A stretch of 64,000 nucleotides of DNA from an uncultured Muribaculaceae bacterium. GTDB taxonomy: Bacteria; Bacteroidota; Bacteroidia; Bacteroidales; Muribaculaceae. Shown here piece after piece: positions 51,092-60,079 of this stretch (within the stretch, counting starts at the first letter, position 1; each line of letters begins with the position of its first letter). The translations under genes were made by a program, and so were the position numbers. Location: the NCBI GenBank assembly GCA_910587475.1, contig CAJUMR010000010.1, positions 1 through 64,000 on the forward strand. The letters are read 5' to 3'. The notes under the pieces were generated by a model. That model was not told the origin of the DNA. It saw only the letters and a list, made by a program, of their open reading frames with translations, and searched no databases.

Positions 51092-52222
51092 ATGGGCAGC
51101 CGACTTAAAATATTACTGCTTGGCGACTACAGCAACTGCCAGCGAACGCTTGCAACCGGTTTGCGCCGGTCGGGCTGCGACGTTACACTGATATCCGACG
51201 GATCATCATGGCAAGGATGCCAACGCGACATCGACTTATCACGACGCCCTGGAAAACTCGGAGGCATAGAACTATATGCACGTCTGTCGACAACATTGCG
51301 CCGGCATCTGAAAAGCTACGACATTGTGTCGATCCACGACCCCAACTTTGTGTCGCTGCGGCCGTCGCTGCTCAAGAATGTGTTCGACCGCCTGCGCCGC
51401 GACAATGGAGCTGTGTTTCTCAATGCGATGAGTAGCGACCTGCCGTTTCTCGACATGCTCGCAGCCAAAGACTGCCCGCTGGCCTACAGCGAATGGTTCA
51501 CAGCCGGACAACCGGCAAGGCTGTTTGTCCAGAACCGCGAGGAATGGGATCAATGGCACACAAAAGCCATGGCCGACTACCAGCGCCACGTCTACGACCA
51601 TCTCGACGGGGCTGTCGCCGTGCTCTACGAATACTATCTGGGCCTCGAACGGGCACTTCCTGCCGATAAAATCGCCTACGGAGGCATTCCGATCGACATG
51701 GAGGCCTTCGACCCTGTCGATCTGCCGCAAGACATCGACCGGGTGAAATTGTTTCTCGGACGCGACCGCAGCCGTATGCTCGTCAAAGGCTCCGACCTGC
51801 TTGAACAGGCCGCCAAGATCGTCGTCGGAAGACATCCGGGCCGAGCCGAACTTACGATCGTCGAAAACCGGCCATTCGACGAGTTTATCACATTGCTCAA
51901 GAGCGCCCACGTAGTCCTCGATCAGATCTACAGCTACACTCCGGCAACAACAGCACTGATGGCCATGGCCTACGGCCTCAACGTGGTGTCGGGAGGCGAA
52001 AACGACTTCTATGATTTCATCGGCGAGAAAGACAACCGTCCGGTGATCAATGCCCCCATAGAGCTTGACAGGCTGGTCGAGACCCTCGACTCTGTCGTGA
52101 TGCACCCCGAAGCCATAGCAGAGCGCGGTCGCCGGTCGAGGTCGTTCGTTGAGAAACACAACGAATGTGAGAAAGTAGGCCGGCGTTATCTCGACTTCTG
52201 GTCTGACAAAATCTCACATTAA
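51092..52222 (+). CDS. Glycosyltransferase, GT-B fold (GT4-like)
   Basis: A 376-residue cytoplasmic protein with two Rossmann-like halves. The N-terminal half opens ILLLGDYSNCQRTLATGLRR and contains DIVSIHDPNFVSLRPSLLK. The C-terminal half contains LGRDRSRMLVKGSDLLEQAA, RAELTIVENRPFDEFI, HVVLDQIYSYTPATTALMAM and AYGLNVVSGGENDFYDF, matching the nucleotide-sugar binding end of GT4-type enzymes, though the classic EX7E is weak. It would add a sugar to a surface glycan or lipid. A second glycosyltransferase follows after 11 bases. Confidence 0.72.
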   Translation: MGSRLKILLLGDYSNCQRTLATGLRRSGCDVTLISDGSSWQGCQRDIDLSRRPGKLGGIELYARLSTTLRRHLKSYDIVSIHDPNFVSLRPSLLKNVFDRLRRDNGAVFLNAMSSDLPFLDMLAAKDCPLAYSEWFTAGQPARLFVQNREEWDQWHTKAMADYQRHVYDHLDGAVAVLYEYYLGLERALPADKIAYGGIPIDMEAFDPVDLPQDIDRVKLFLGRDRSRMLVKGSDLLEQAAKIVVGRHPGRAELTIVENRPFDEFITLLKSAHVVLDQIYSYTPATTALMAMAYGLNVVSGGENDFYDFIGEKDNRPVINAPIELDRLVETLDSVVMHPEAIAERGRRSRSFVEKHNECEKVGRRYLDFWSDKISH

Positions 52223-52233
52223 ACTTTGCAGCC

Positions 52234-53052
52234 ATGCTCACACTCGATCTCGCACTTATCACCTACGGCCCTGAAGGCATGCACCGCGTCGAGGCAATGA
52301 ACCTGCCGTCGATAGCCGGTGTCCGCTACATCGTGTCGTGGCAACGCGGCGGAGATGCCGTCGTGCCGCAATCGTTGCTCGACCGCGGCGACATCACCAT
52401 AGTCCGCACAGACAGCCGTGGAGCAGCCGTCAACCGCAACAACGCGATCGAACAGTGCACAGCCGACATCATTCTTTTTGCCGACGACGACCTGATCTAC
52501 ACTCCTCAGCAGATCCAGTCGGTGATCGACACCTTTCAAAACAATCCCGACGTCGATCTGGCCACATTCGAGGCCACCCATCCATGCGGCCCGGTCTATC
52601 CGAAGACAAGCTGCCGGCTCGGCGATCCGCTGCCCAAGGGCTACTGGATTTCAGCCTACCAGATCGCCTACCGCAGGAAATCGTGCGGTGACATGCGCTG
52701 TCACCCCGAATTCGGCGCAGGCGCTCCCCGCTTTGTCGGAGCCGACGATGAATTGTTCCTGCTTTCGGCGATCCGCCGCGGATATGACTGCCGCTTTTTC
52801 CCTATAAACATCTGTACACATCCCGACCTCTCAACCGGCACCACCGCCACACTGAGCGAAGGCAACCTCCGCGCCATAGGATGCTACATCGCCCTCGCCT
52901 ACCCTATGACCGCCCCCCTCAGACTGATCTTAAAAGCATGGCGCGCAAAAAAGTCGGGACAATCCTCGATGCTAAGAGCCATGCGCCACATGGCAACAGG
53001 CGCCGCCGCCGCACCCGCCATCCTCCGCAACGGCCACCGCTATCTTTGGTGA
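52234..53052 (+). CDS. Glycosyltransferase, GT-A fold (GT2-like)
   Basis: A 272-residue protein with a GT-A core: LDLALITYGPEGMHRVEAMN, RTDSRGAAVNRNNAIEQC, and the DXD-type metal motif ADIILFADDDLIYTP (about residues 80-94). A second conserved acidic stretch is VGADDELFLLSAIRRGYD. The C-terminal part has one hydrophobic or amphipathic segment (AYPMTAPLRLILKAW) and basic residues, suggesting membrane association. It is probably cotranscribed with the preceding GT-B enzyme; together they look like a small glycan-decoration unit. The acceptor is unknown. Confidence 0.78.
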   Translation: MLTLDLALITYGPEGMHRVEAMNLPSIAGVRYIVSWQRGGDAVVPQSLLDRGDITIVRTDSRGAAVNRNNAIEQCTADIILFADDDLIYTPQQIQSVIDTFQNNPDVDLATFEATHPCGPVYPKTSCRLGDPLPKGYWISAYQIAYRRKSCGDMRCHPEFGAGAPRFVGADDELFLLSAIRRGYDCRFFPINICTHPDLSTGTTATLSEGNLRAIGCYIALAYPMTAPLRLILKAWRAKKSGQSSMLRAMRHMATGAAAAPAILRNGHRYLW

Positions 53053-53110
53053 CATAGCGCGCATCGTTTAGACTATCTGACATAATTATCACCATTTTCA
53101 TAGCAAAAAT

Positions 53111-53141
53111 TTGCAATTATAGATTATTTATGGTAATTTAG
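53111..53141 (+). promoter_or_regulatory. Predicted promoter for the T9SS-tailed gene at 53207
   Basis: TTG at 53111-53113 and TAATTTAG at 53134-53141 are 20 bases apart; the -7 box has one mismatch (A for T). Confidence 0.4.
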
Positions 53142-53206
53142 CCGCCATAAAAGCAACCCTATAATATTTTTGCCAAATCATCACAATTTTATTCCAGATT
53201 CATTTT

Positions 53207-55408
53207 ATGAAAAAGCTTTTACTTTTACCTTTGGCGGCTCTGTTCGCGCAAGAAGCTTCGGCAGTCTCACCGACTGAAAAATTTTTAGTTGGCAGCGATC
53301 TTCCACATGTCTCTACAACTTCTCAACCAGAGAGCCTATTGTCATTTTCAGTCCCTACATCTGCGCCCATATCAGCCGATGCTGCCGAATGTGATGTGAC
53401 GATACGCTTCGGTCTCGACGGCGAGGACATAGAGCCAGCAATCGTCAATTTCTATGACGCAAACGGCAATGTTCTCGGGGTTCGCAGTCTCGGCGCCATG
53501 TCGGCATCGACCACCCTTCCGGCCGGTCGATATGACGCCTTGTGCCTCTTTGAATGCAACTCATCGAGATCCCGTTTTCCCGAACGGTCAACCATTTGGG
53601 TGGTCAAAGAGAATATAGAAGTGACTCCCGACTGCGAGGTGAAATTTGATGTTGCAGAGGTTCAAGAACCTATAAAAGTGCGTCCGGTTCACGCCGACGG
53701 CTCAGAAATCACTGTCGACAAAACAACCCGCAATGCCGATGGTGGATATGACGTGATTGAAAGCGGCAACGCAGTCGCGGTTCTACACAGAGTGGTGCTT
53801 TATGCAGACGGCAAAACAACGATGATGTCCGGCGGAGGCAGTTACTCAGATATTACGGTAGCCGGTGAATACTCAAAGAGAGGATTTGACCCGGTACCGG
53901 CGTTTGATATTTGGATCAATCCTCTCAGTAACCGCTTCAAAATGGGCGTAATGAGGATGGTTGTAAACAATGATTGCGTTGAAGTAATCGGTATGCCAGT
54001 CAACGAAATCAAGCCCGGCACGATCAGCAACGATCCTGCTGACTATTTCACTGAGACATCGTCATTTGTCCACACTCCGGCATATGACAAACGCACACAA
54101 GAATATGACTTCCCTTGCGAAATCACCTCACGCATTGACATGCCCGGTCTCGGAGGACACTATCTGGAAGCTAAAACCGTAGAGGGTATCGGCCACAATG
54201 TAAAGATCTGCGTAGGCAAAGAAGACCCATATCAATATGGCGTCCAGTTCGGACTCATGGACCGTATCGACATACGTCACGTAAAAGAGGAAATCATTCC
54301 GGGATATTTCTACGAACATGACGAAGACTACTCTGAAGGCATATATTCACCATGGGGATTTGTAGAGAACGGCACTCTCAACTACGCACCGGCCATATAT
54401 GATGTCGATCGCGCAGCCAAGACCGACTATCCAGGACCACTTCCCCACACTTACACCAACTGCGACAACAAATCGGCATTCGGCCAAGGAGTGCCTTTCA
54501 CTCAGCTGACATTCGGTTCTACGAGCCGCGGCGGAGTGATCAATCCCTACCTCACCACCCATTCTGTAGGTCTCAGTGGAGAACTGAGATCAAGCGACAA
54601 TGCAGATGTCTACATGTCGATACTCGTCGACGGACAGCAAGCTCTCAGCGAAACCATCAACACTATTCCCAAATGGCAACGAACTCTCGACTTCGCTAAG
54701 GCTACCCCAAAGAAGATCGAAATAAGCTTACAGCACGACAACGCTAAAGCCGGTGACATAAATGGACGTTCGTCAATGAAAGCAATTGTCAATTTTGCCG
54801 ACGGCAAAGATAGCGACTACTTCCCTCCTGTAATAAATTCCATCCAAGTACGTGGAGAAGGCAACATCATAAGTCAGACGATTGACAGAGCCGACGCGGG
54901 AGAAATCAGCATCTATGCCGGCGACTTCAACCAAGTGTTCGGCGACGAAATTCCAAGTGGATCACTTGAAAGGCACTATGTTTATGCACCGGTCAGCGAC
55001 ATCGAGGTGGAATGTGCACTCCACGGATCAGACGAATTTGTCGCTCTGCCTGTTGAAGCCATTGGCGATGCCGATCCGATCTATGGCCAACTCTACACAA
55101 GCTCGCTCTCGTCGATCGACAACAAGGGTTGCTGGTTTGACATCCGCATAACCCTCACCGACGAAGCCGGTAATAAACAGGTACAGAATATCGCCCCGGC
55201 ATTTTTCATATCGTCGACAAGCGGCATCGCATCTATCAACAGCGACGGCAATGGCATCTTCCACGTTGAAGGGCGCTCGATCATTGCTGATCGCGACGAC
55301 ACAGAGATATTTTCGGTCAGCGGCACACGTGTTGACGGACGCAATCTGATGCCAGGCGTCTACATTGTCCGCGCCGGCAGTTCAAGCGCTAAAACAGTAA
55401 TCAAATAA
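53207..55408 (+). CDS. Large secreted protein with T9SS type A sorting domain
   Basis: A 733-residue exported protein of no family I recognise. It has a signal peptide (MKKLLLLPLAALFAQEASAV), several beta-rich stretches (TIRFGLDGEDIEPAIVNFYD, KRGFDPVPAFDIWINPLSNR, ISLQHDNAKAGDINGRSS) and a C-terminal sorting tail: FHVEGRSIIADRDDTEIFSV, GTRVDGRNLMPGVYIVRAGS. Some motifs resemble the linker and Fn3-like parts of extracellular subtilisin-type proteases, but no catalytic domain is visible. It is a probable SprA-dependent cargo. Codon use looks more AT-rich than in its neighbours. It stands alone, with its own promoter and terminator. Confidence 0.75.
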   Translation: MKKLLLLPLAALFAQEASAVSPTEKFLVGSDLPHVSTTSQPESLLSFSVPTSAPISADAAECDVTIRFGLDGEDIEPAIVNFYDANGNVLGVRSLGAMSASTTLPAGRYDALCLFECNSSRSRFPERSTIWVVKENIEVTPDCEVKFDVAEVQEPIKVRPVHADGSEITVDKTTRNADGGYDVIESGNAVAVLHRVVLYADGKTTMMSGGGSYSDITVAGEYSKRGFDPVPAFDIWINPLSNRFKMGVMRMVVNNDCVEVIGMPVNEIKPGTISNDPADYFTETSSFVHTPAYDKRTQEYDFPCEITSRIDMPGLGGHYLEAKTVEGIGHNVKICVGKEDPYQYGVQFGLMDRIDIRHVKEEIIPGYFYEHDEDYSEGIYSPWGFVENGTLNYAPAIYDVDRAAKTDYPGPLPHTYTNCDNKSAFGQGVPFTQLTFGSTSRGGVINPYLTTHSVGLSGELRSSDNADVYMSILVDGQQALSETINTIPKWQRTLDFAKATPKKIEISLQHDNAKAGDINGRSSMKAIVNFADGKDSDYFPPVINSIQVRGEGNIISQTIDRADAGEISIYAGDFNQVFGDEIPSGSLERHYVYAPVSDIEVECALHGSDEFVALPVEAIGDADPIYGQLYTSSLSSIDNKGCWFDIRITLTDEAGNKQVQNIAPAFFISSTSGIASINSDGNGIFHVEGRSIIADRDDTEIFSVSGTRVDGRNLMPGVYIVRAGSSSAKTVIK

Positions 55409-55427
55409 TCTATCTCTTAACCATTTG

Positions 55428-55463
55428 AAAAGCCATAGGACATTGAATGATCTATGGCTTTTT
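55428..55463 (+). terminator. Terminator after the T9SS-tailed gene
   Basis: AAAAGCCATAG and CTATGGCTTTT are perfect arms around a 13-base loop, followed by TCTATATA. It starts about 20 bases after the stop at 55408. Confidence 0.8.
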
Positions 55464-55505
55464 CTATATATAGCAGATCTGTATTTAGCGATTATTAACA
55501 TATTA

Positions 55506-55539
55506 TTGGCCGACTAATATTAAAAAGTACCTACCTTTG
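55506..55539 (+). promoter_or_regulatory. Predicted promoter for greA
   Basis: TTG at 55506-55508 and TACCTTTG at 55532-55539 are 23 bases apart (slightly long). The leader to ATG 55660 is about 115 bases. Confidence 0.5.
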
Positions 55540-55659
55540 CATGTAAATAGATGTTATACAAATTTGAACAGAGGGGACTCGCCGTTAGCGGCCGGGTTTC
55601 TTTATTTTTTACTATCTAAACACTAAAATTAATCATTAGACAACCTAAACAATACTCTT

Positions 55660-56130
55660 ATGGCAATCACTTACATGACCAAAGAAGGTTATAAAAAGAA
55701 AATGGAAGAAATCGCTTATCTCGAGTCAGTTAAGCGTCCCGAAATATCACGTGCGATCGCCGAAGCCCGCGACAAAGGCGACCTCTCGGAAAATGCCGAA
55801 TACGATGCTGCAAAAGAAGCTCAAGGCATGCTTGAAATGAAGATCTCACAGCTTAAAGACCTCGTTGCCCAGGCCCGCATCATCGATGAAAGCAAGCTCA
55901 ACTGCGATGAAGTGCAGATACTCAACAAAGTAAAGATCAAAAACGTCGCAAACGGCATGACTATGGAATACACCATCGTCGCCGACTCTGAAGCCGACCT
56001 CAAAGCCAAGAAAATCGCATCGTCGACACCAATCGCCCAAGGTCTGCTCGGCCACAAGCTCGGCGAAATCGTTGAGATCAAAGTGCCGTCGGGTCTGATG
56101 AAGTTTGAGATCGTGGAAATTTCTTTCTGA
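55660..56130 (+). CDS. greA: Transcription elongation factor GreA
   Basis: A 156-residue GreA that rescues backtracked RNA polymerase by stimulating transcript cleavage. The N-terminal coiled-coil hairpin (residues 1-75) carries the tip motif DKGDLSENAEYDAAKEAQGM with the functional Asp and Glu. The C-terminal FKBP-like domain includes MEYTIVADSEADLKAKKIAS, TPIAQGLLGHKLGEIVEIK and PSGLMKFEIVEI. Length is normal. It has its own promoter; a HIT gene follows after 30 bases. Confidence 0.97.
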   Translation: MAITYMTKEGYKKKMEEIAYLESVKRPEISRAIAEARDKGDLSENAEYDAAKEAQGMLEMKISQLKDLVAQARIIDESKLNCDEVQILNKVKIKNVANGMTMEYTIVADSEADLKAKKIASSTPIAQGLLGHKLGEIVEIKVPSGLMKFEIVEISF

Positions 56131-56160
56131 TGTATTTAAAATAAAAACACTGAAACCACC

Positions 56161-56553
56161 ATGGCATCGATCTTCTCAAAAATAGCAGCAGGCGAAATTC
56201 CGTCGTACAAAATCGCAGAAAACGACCGCTACTATGCATTTCTTGACATCAATCCCGTAGCGGAAGGACATACACTTGTCATCCCCAAACGCGAGGAAGA
56301 CTATATATTCGATCTCGATGACGACGAATATGCCGGACTGCAGCTCTTTGCAAAGCGTGTGGCCGAAGCCATCAAAAAAGCGATGCCATGCAAGCGCGTC
56401 GGTGTTGCCGTGATGGGTCTTGAAGTGCCTCATGCCCATATCCATCTCATCCCGATCAACAAAGAAAGCGACATGAATTTCTTCGGCGACAAACTCAGCC
56501 CGTCGCCGGAACGGATGAAAGAGATCGCCGGAAAAATTGCTGAACAGATGTAA
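56161..56553 (+). CDS. HIT family nucleotide-binding protein (Hint-like)
   Basis: A 130-residue histidine-triad protein, probably hydrolysing adenosine 5'-phosphoramidate-type compounds. The N-terminal FSKIAAGEIPSYKIAENDRY is typical of the Hint branch. The catalytic triad HxHxH is in GLEVPHAHIHLIPI (residues about 96-109). It is downstream of greA in the same direction, an arrangement seen often in Bacteroidetes. Confidence 0.96.
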   Translation: MASIFSKIAAGEIPSYKIAENDRYYAFLDINPVAEGHTLVIPKREEDYIFDLDDDEYAGLQLFAKRVAEAIKKAMPCKRVGVAVMGLEVPHAHIHLIPINKESDMNFFGDKLSPSPERMKEIAGKIAEQM

Positions 56554-56575
56554 CATCCTCCAATCCAACATCACA

Positions 56576-57685
56576 ATGAAATTTAAATCAATCATCGCAG
56601 CATCAATTGCTGCGTCACTTTCGGTCCTCGGATCGTGTTCAGGTCCTAAGGGTTGGTCGGTCGACGGCACAATAGCCGGAGCATCGGGCCGCAAGGTCGC
56701 TCTTCAAGCGTTCAACAACAACAATTGGTACACGATCGACTCGATCGTCGTGTCGACCAATGACCGTTTCGAATACAAATCAGCCACCCCCGCAGCATTT
56801 CCTGAGGTGCTCAGACTGTCGCTCGACGGTGCAAACATCTACTTCCCCGTCGACTCTGTGAGCCAAATCACGCTTACTGCCGACGCTTCGGCATTCAGTC
56901 ACAACTACACTCTCGATGGCACGGAGGCTGCACGCCGCTTTGCCGAAATAGACTCTAAAATAGCAGAAGCAGTCGCTGCAAAGGGCGAGAATGCAGTCCT
57001 CACCGACTCGCTCCTCAAGCGCGAGTTGACACAGATCGTGCTGACATCGGGCGAGCCGATCGCATCATATTACATCATCAACAAACGCATCGGCAACCGA
57101 CCGCTGTTTGACCCGGCCGTAAAGCAAGACCTCGCGATCATCGGCGCCGTGGCGCAAACATTCGAAACAAACATGCCCGACGATCCGCGCACAGCAACCC
57201 TGCGCAACATGTTCCTGTCGGCTAAAGCTGCGGCAAATCCCGAGCGCTACAGCACAACGGAGATCGAAGTCTCGGAAGCTGGATTGTCGGCCGACATCAA
57301 GGCCTATGACAACAAAGGCACTGCCCACACTCTCTATGATGTGGCATCGAAAGGCAACGTCGTGCTGCTAAGTTTCACCAACTACGAACTCGAATCATCG
57401 CCGGCCTACAACGTAATCCTGGCCGACATCTACAAAAAGTACCACGACAGAGGACTCGAGATATTCCAGCTCGCATTCGACAGTGATGAAGCCGAATGGA
57501 AACAGTCGGCAGTCAATCTTCCGTGGATTACACTGTGGAACGCTCCTGAGGACGGATCGGCAGCGATCATCAACTATAACGTCAATGTCCTGCCGCTCAC
57601 TTACGTCATCGGCCGCGACGGTGTGCTCCGCACCCGCGTGACCGATCCGACAACGCTCGAAAAAGAAGTGGCCAAATACATTTAA
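56576..57685 (+). CDS. DUF4369 lipoprotein with thioredoxin-like domain lacking CxxC
   Basis: A 369-residue lipoprotein from ATG 56576 (MKFKSIIAASIAASLSVLGS), with lipid Cys in LGSCSG (residue 21). An N-terminal DUF4369-type beta domain (WSVDGTIAGASGRKVALQAF) and a helical middle lead to a TlpA/AhpC-like thioredoxin fold from about residue 250: TLYDVASKGNVVLLSFTNYE, GLEIFQLAFDSDEAEWKQSA and the cis-Pro region NVLPLTYVIGRDGVLR. Where TlpA proteins carry WCxxC the sequence reads ELESSPAYN, so both redox cysteines are missing. It is therefore probably a binding or scaffold form, not an oxidoreductase. It follows the HIT gene by 22 bases. Confidence 0.82.
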   Translation: MKFKSIIAASIAASLSVLGSCSGPKGWSVDGTIAGASGRKVALQAFNNNNWYTIDSIVVSTNDRFEYKSATPAAFPEVLRLSLDGANIYFPVDSVSQITLTADASAFSHNYTLDGTEAARRFAEIDSKIAEAVAAKGENAVLTDSLLKRELTQIVLTSGEPIASYYIINKRIGNRPLFDPAVKQDLAIIGAVAQTFETNMPDDPRTATLRNMFLSAKAAANPERYSTTEIEVSEAGLSADIKAYDNKGTAHTLYDVASKGNVVLLSFTNYELESSPAYNVILADIYKKYHDRGLEIFQLAFDSDEAEWKQSAVNLPWITLWNAPEDGSAAIINYNVNVLPLTYVIGRDGVLRTRVTDPTTLEKEVAKYI

Positions 57686-57721
57686 GGGCACAGATCCCGT
57701 CTGAACCCGATCACAATCTAA

Positions 57722-57763
57722 CCGAGCGGGGCCAGAGCACTGATTGCTCTGGCCCCGCTCGCT
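57722..57763. terminator. Bidirectional terminator between convergent genes
   Basis: CGAGCGGGGCCAGAGCA and TGCTCTGGCCCCGCTCG form a perfect 17-bp stem with a five-base loop, between the convergent lipoprotein and tamL genes. Neither side has a long T-run, but the stem is very strong. Confidence 0.8.
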
Positions 57764-57775
57764 GTAATGATATTG

Positions 57776-60079
57776 TCAGAAAGGATAGCCGATGGCGAGA
57801 TGGAATGCAAGCGACTTGCCGAACGATGTCATGTTGTAGTAACCCGATTTGCCGGTGTCGTAAGGCGCATGGATGCCGATGCCGAGATCGCCGCGGACAA
57901 CAAGCATGCCGATGTCGAAACGCAGTCCGGCTCCTGTGCCGAGCGCCAGATCATTGAAGAATGTCGACGCCTTGAGCTGACCGCCGGGACGCTGTGGATC
58001 GTCCTTGAGCAACCACACATTGCCCGCATCGAGGAACAAGGCGCCGTGCAGCGGACCTGCGATCGGGAAACGATACTCTACGTTAGCCTCAAATTTAAAT
58101 GTACCGGTCTGATCGAAATAGGTTCCGACGGTAGCCGGGTCATGGTAGCTGCCAGGACCGATGCTCCTGACCGTGAAGGCTCTGACCGAATTGGCACCAC
58201 CGCAGTAGAACTGCTCGGCATAGGGCACTTGCGAAGAATTGCCATAGGCATGCGCTGCTCCGAGAGCCACGCGGCTGACAATCCATGTGTCACCCTCGGT
58301 CACCCTGCGGCCGTAGACGAGCTGCGTTGTGGCCTTGACGAACTGAGAGAACGGCGTACCGAACAACTCCTTCTCGCCTTTCTTGCCGAAGGCCCTGTAG
58401 ATGCCCCAGAATATATTGCCGGCCTCTTGAAGCGTAAACTGCCAATTGAGTGTATTCTTTGAACCGAAGTTGCGGTCATAGACATATGAATAGATCATCT
58501 GAGGTATGTATTGGCTCTGGAAACTCTGGGCCACGGCCGGATTGGCGCTCATTATCGAGTCAAACTCGGCTGTCGTGTGCATCAGATTTGTATAAGTCAG
58601 TTTGATCGGGGTGAATGTGTTCGACACGTGGCGCGAAACCCTCCAGTCGTAGTTGATCGACGCATTGAACTGTGCCATCTTGAAATAATGCGGACGGTTG
58701 AGCAGATCAGCGCCGATCTGGAACCGCGTCCAATTGAGCTGGAACGGGCTGCGCGGAATGAATTTCGGAGCAACAAGCCTCGGCATGGCAAGCGATGCCG
58801 ACAAGCCGACTTCATAAGAGTTGAACACCGAATTGCGGCCATGACCTGTCTGCCATTCATACGATCCGGTCAATCCGACCGTCAGCTGCTCGCCGCCGCC
58901 GAATATATTGTTGTTAGTGACCTTGAACGACATACCCGGACCGAGATAGCTGTTGCTCTTCGATGAACCGTTGATTTCAAACGCCGCTTCCCACGGGGCG
59001 TCGAACGTACAGTTTATCACAACGTCGAGCAGATCGTCAGACGGCGACAGCGTGTCGGGCACGGCAGCGATATCGATAGAGCTGAAAATGCCGAGCCGCG
59101 ACAGGTTGGTCTGCGTAAGATTCATGTTTCGCACTGAAAAGACTCTGCCCGGTCGGAATGTAACACACTCGGGGATCAATTTCGTGCGAAGCTTCGACGG
59201 TTCCATCTTGATGAGTGTCGCGCGCGGAGTAACGATAGTGTCGGGTTCGCCACCGCCGGCATGACGGTTGGCCACAACGGTCACCTTGCCGGTGCGATAG
59301 CGACGCATGGCAAACTTCGGAGTATTCGACGCCAGCATTATCTTCATCAGTATCTTGCCGGGAGTTGCAATGCTGTCGGCAAGATATTCAATATAGTCAG
59401 GCCGGAAAAAATAGTAGCCGCGGTTTCTCAGACTGTTGGTGATCCTCGTGCGGGCTATGCTGAGCGAATCTGTCGAATAACGCATTTGCGACGACAGGTA
59501 GTTGTCATTCCGAGCCAGCGAGTCTATCATGTGATTGAGATGGTTGGTGTCGGGAAGCATTTCGACGACCTCCATCGGATAGGCCCGGCCTGGGGTGACT
59601 GTATATCTTATCTTGGCTTTTTTAGGGTTTCGTCCCTTGATAAGCTCATATGACGTCGTACCGCGGAAGTATCCGTTGTTGTCGAGTATCTCATCGATCA
59701 TCCGTGTCCTCACTTCGGGACGGACATCCGACACGAGCACCGGCTCAGCAGCAAGCTTCTCGTAGAGCCAATGCTTCAGCCCCGACGGCGGATTGCTCCA
59801 GTTGTTGTAGACCCACAGTCCGAGAGGAAACGGATAATGCCATCCGAGCAACTTCCAATAATTGTTAGGCGCGACATTGACCGCTGATTTTATCGTGCTT
59901 TCGAGATCCGACGGCAACTCGCTGACAGAGTCCTCCTCGAAGCTGACTCCCTTCAGGCCATTGTAGAGGATCTCGTCATCGGGGATGCGGCGTGTCGTCG
60001 AACACGCCGACGTCAAGACTACAACGGCCAACGCCACGGCGGCTGCATATATTTTTCTATTTGACATCAACGTTTTCAT
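57776..60079 (-). CDS. tamL: Omp85-family outer-membrane lipoprotein TamL (TamA-like)
   Basis: A 767-residue protein of the Omp85/BamA superfamily. The N-terminal lipobox LTSACS (Cys about residue 26) marks it as the lipidated TamL form common in Bacteroidetes. POTRA-type repeats occupy about residues 30-400 (GVSFEEDSVSELPSDL, YTVTPGRAYPMEVVEMLP). The C-terminal barrel carries the Omp85 lid-loop motif as FYCGGANSVRAFTVRSIGPG (VRAF in place of VRGF/Y) and ends FHLAIGYPF with terminal Phe. It acts with TamB in moving lipids or proteins to the outer membrane. Its start overlaps the tamB stop by 23 bases (two ATGs, 60079 and 60067). Confidence 0.9.
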   Translation of the reverse strand: MKTLMSNRKIYAAAVALAVVVLTSACSTTRRIPDDEILYNGLKGVSFEEDSVSELPSDLESTIKSAVNVAPNNYWKLLGWHYPFPLGLWVYNNWSNPPSGLKHWLYEKLAAEPVLVSDVRPEVRTRMIDEILDNNGYFRGTTSYELIKGRNPKKAKIRYTVTPGRAYPMEVVEMLPDTNHLNHMIDSLARNDNYLSSQMRYSTDSLSIARTRITNSLRNRGYYFFRPDYIEYLADSIATPGKILMKIMLASNTPKFAMRRYRTGKVTVVANRHAGGGEPDTIVTPRATLIKMEPSKLRTKLIPECVTFRPGRVFSVRNMNLTQTNLSRLGIFSSIDIAAVPDTLSPSDDLLDVVINCTFDAPWEAAFEINGSSKSNSYLGPGMSFKVTNNNIFGGGEQLTVGLTGSYEWQTGHGRNSVFNSYEVGLSASLAMPRLVAPKFIPRSPFQLNWTRFQIGADLLNRPHYFKMAQFNASINYDWRVSRHVSNTFTPIKLTYTNLMHTTAEFDSIMSANPAVAQSFQSQYIPQMIYSYVYDRNFGSKNTLNWQFTLQEAGNIFWGIYRAFGKKGEKELFGTPFSQFVKATTQLVYGRRVTEGDTWIVSRVALGAAHAYGNSSQVPYAEQFYCGGANSVRAFTVRSIGPGSYHDPATVGTYFDQTGTFKFEANVEYRFPIAGPLHGALFLDAGNVWLLKDDPQRPGGQLKASTFFNDLALGTGAGLRFDIGMLVVRGDLGIGIHAPYDTGKSGYYNMTSFGKSLAFHLAIGYPF

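Noticed and set aside
55578..55612. Possible attenuator in the greA leader (GCCG-TTAG-CGGC then a T-rich stretch)
   Set aside because: The stem is only four base pairs and the T-rich stretch is interrupted; too weak to call.
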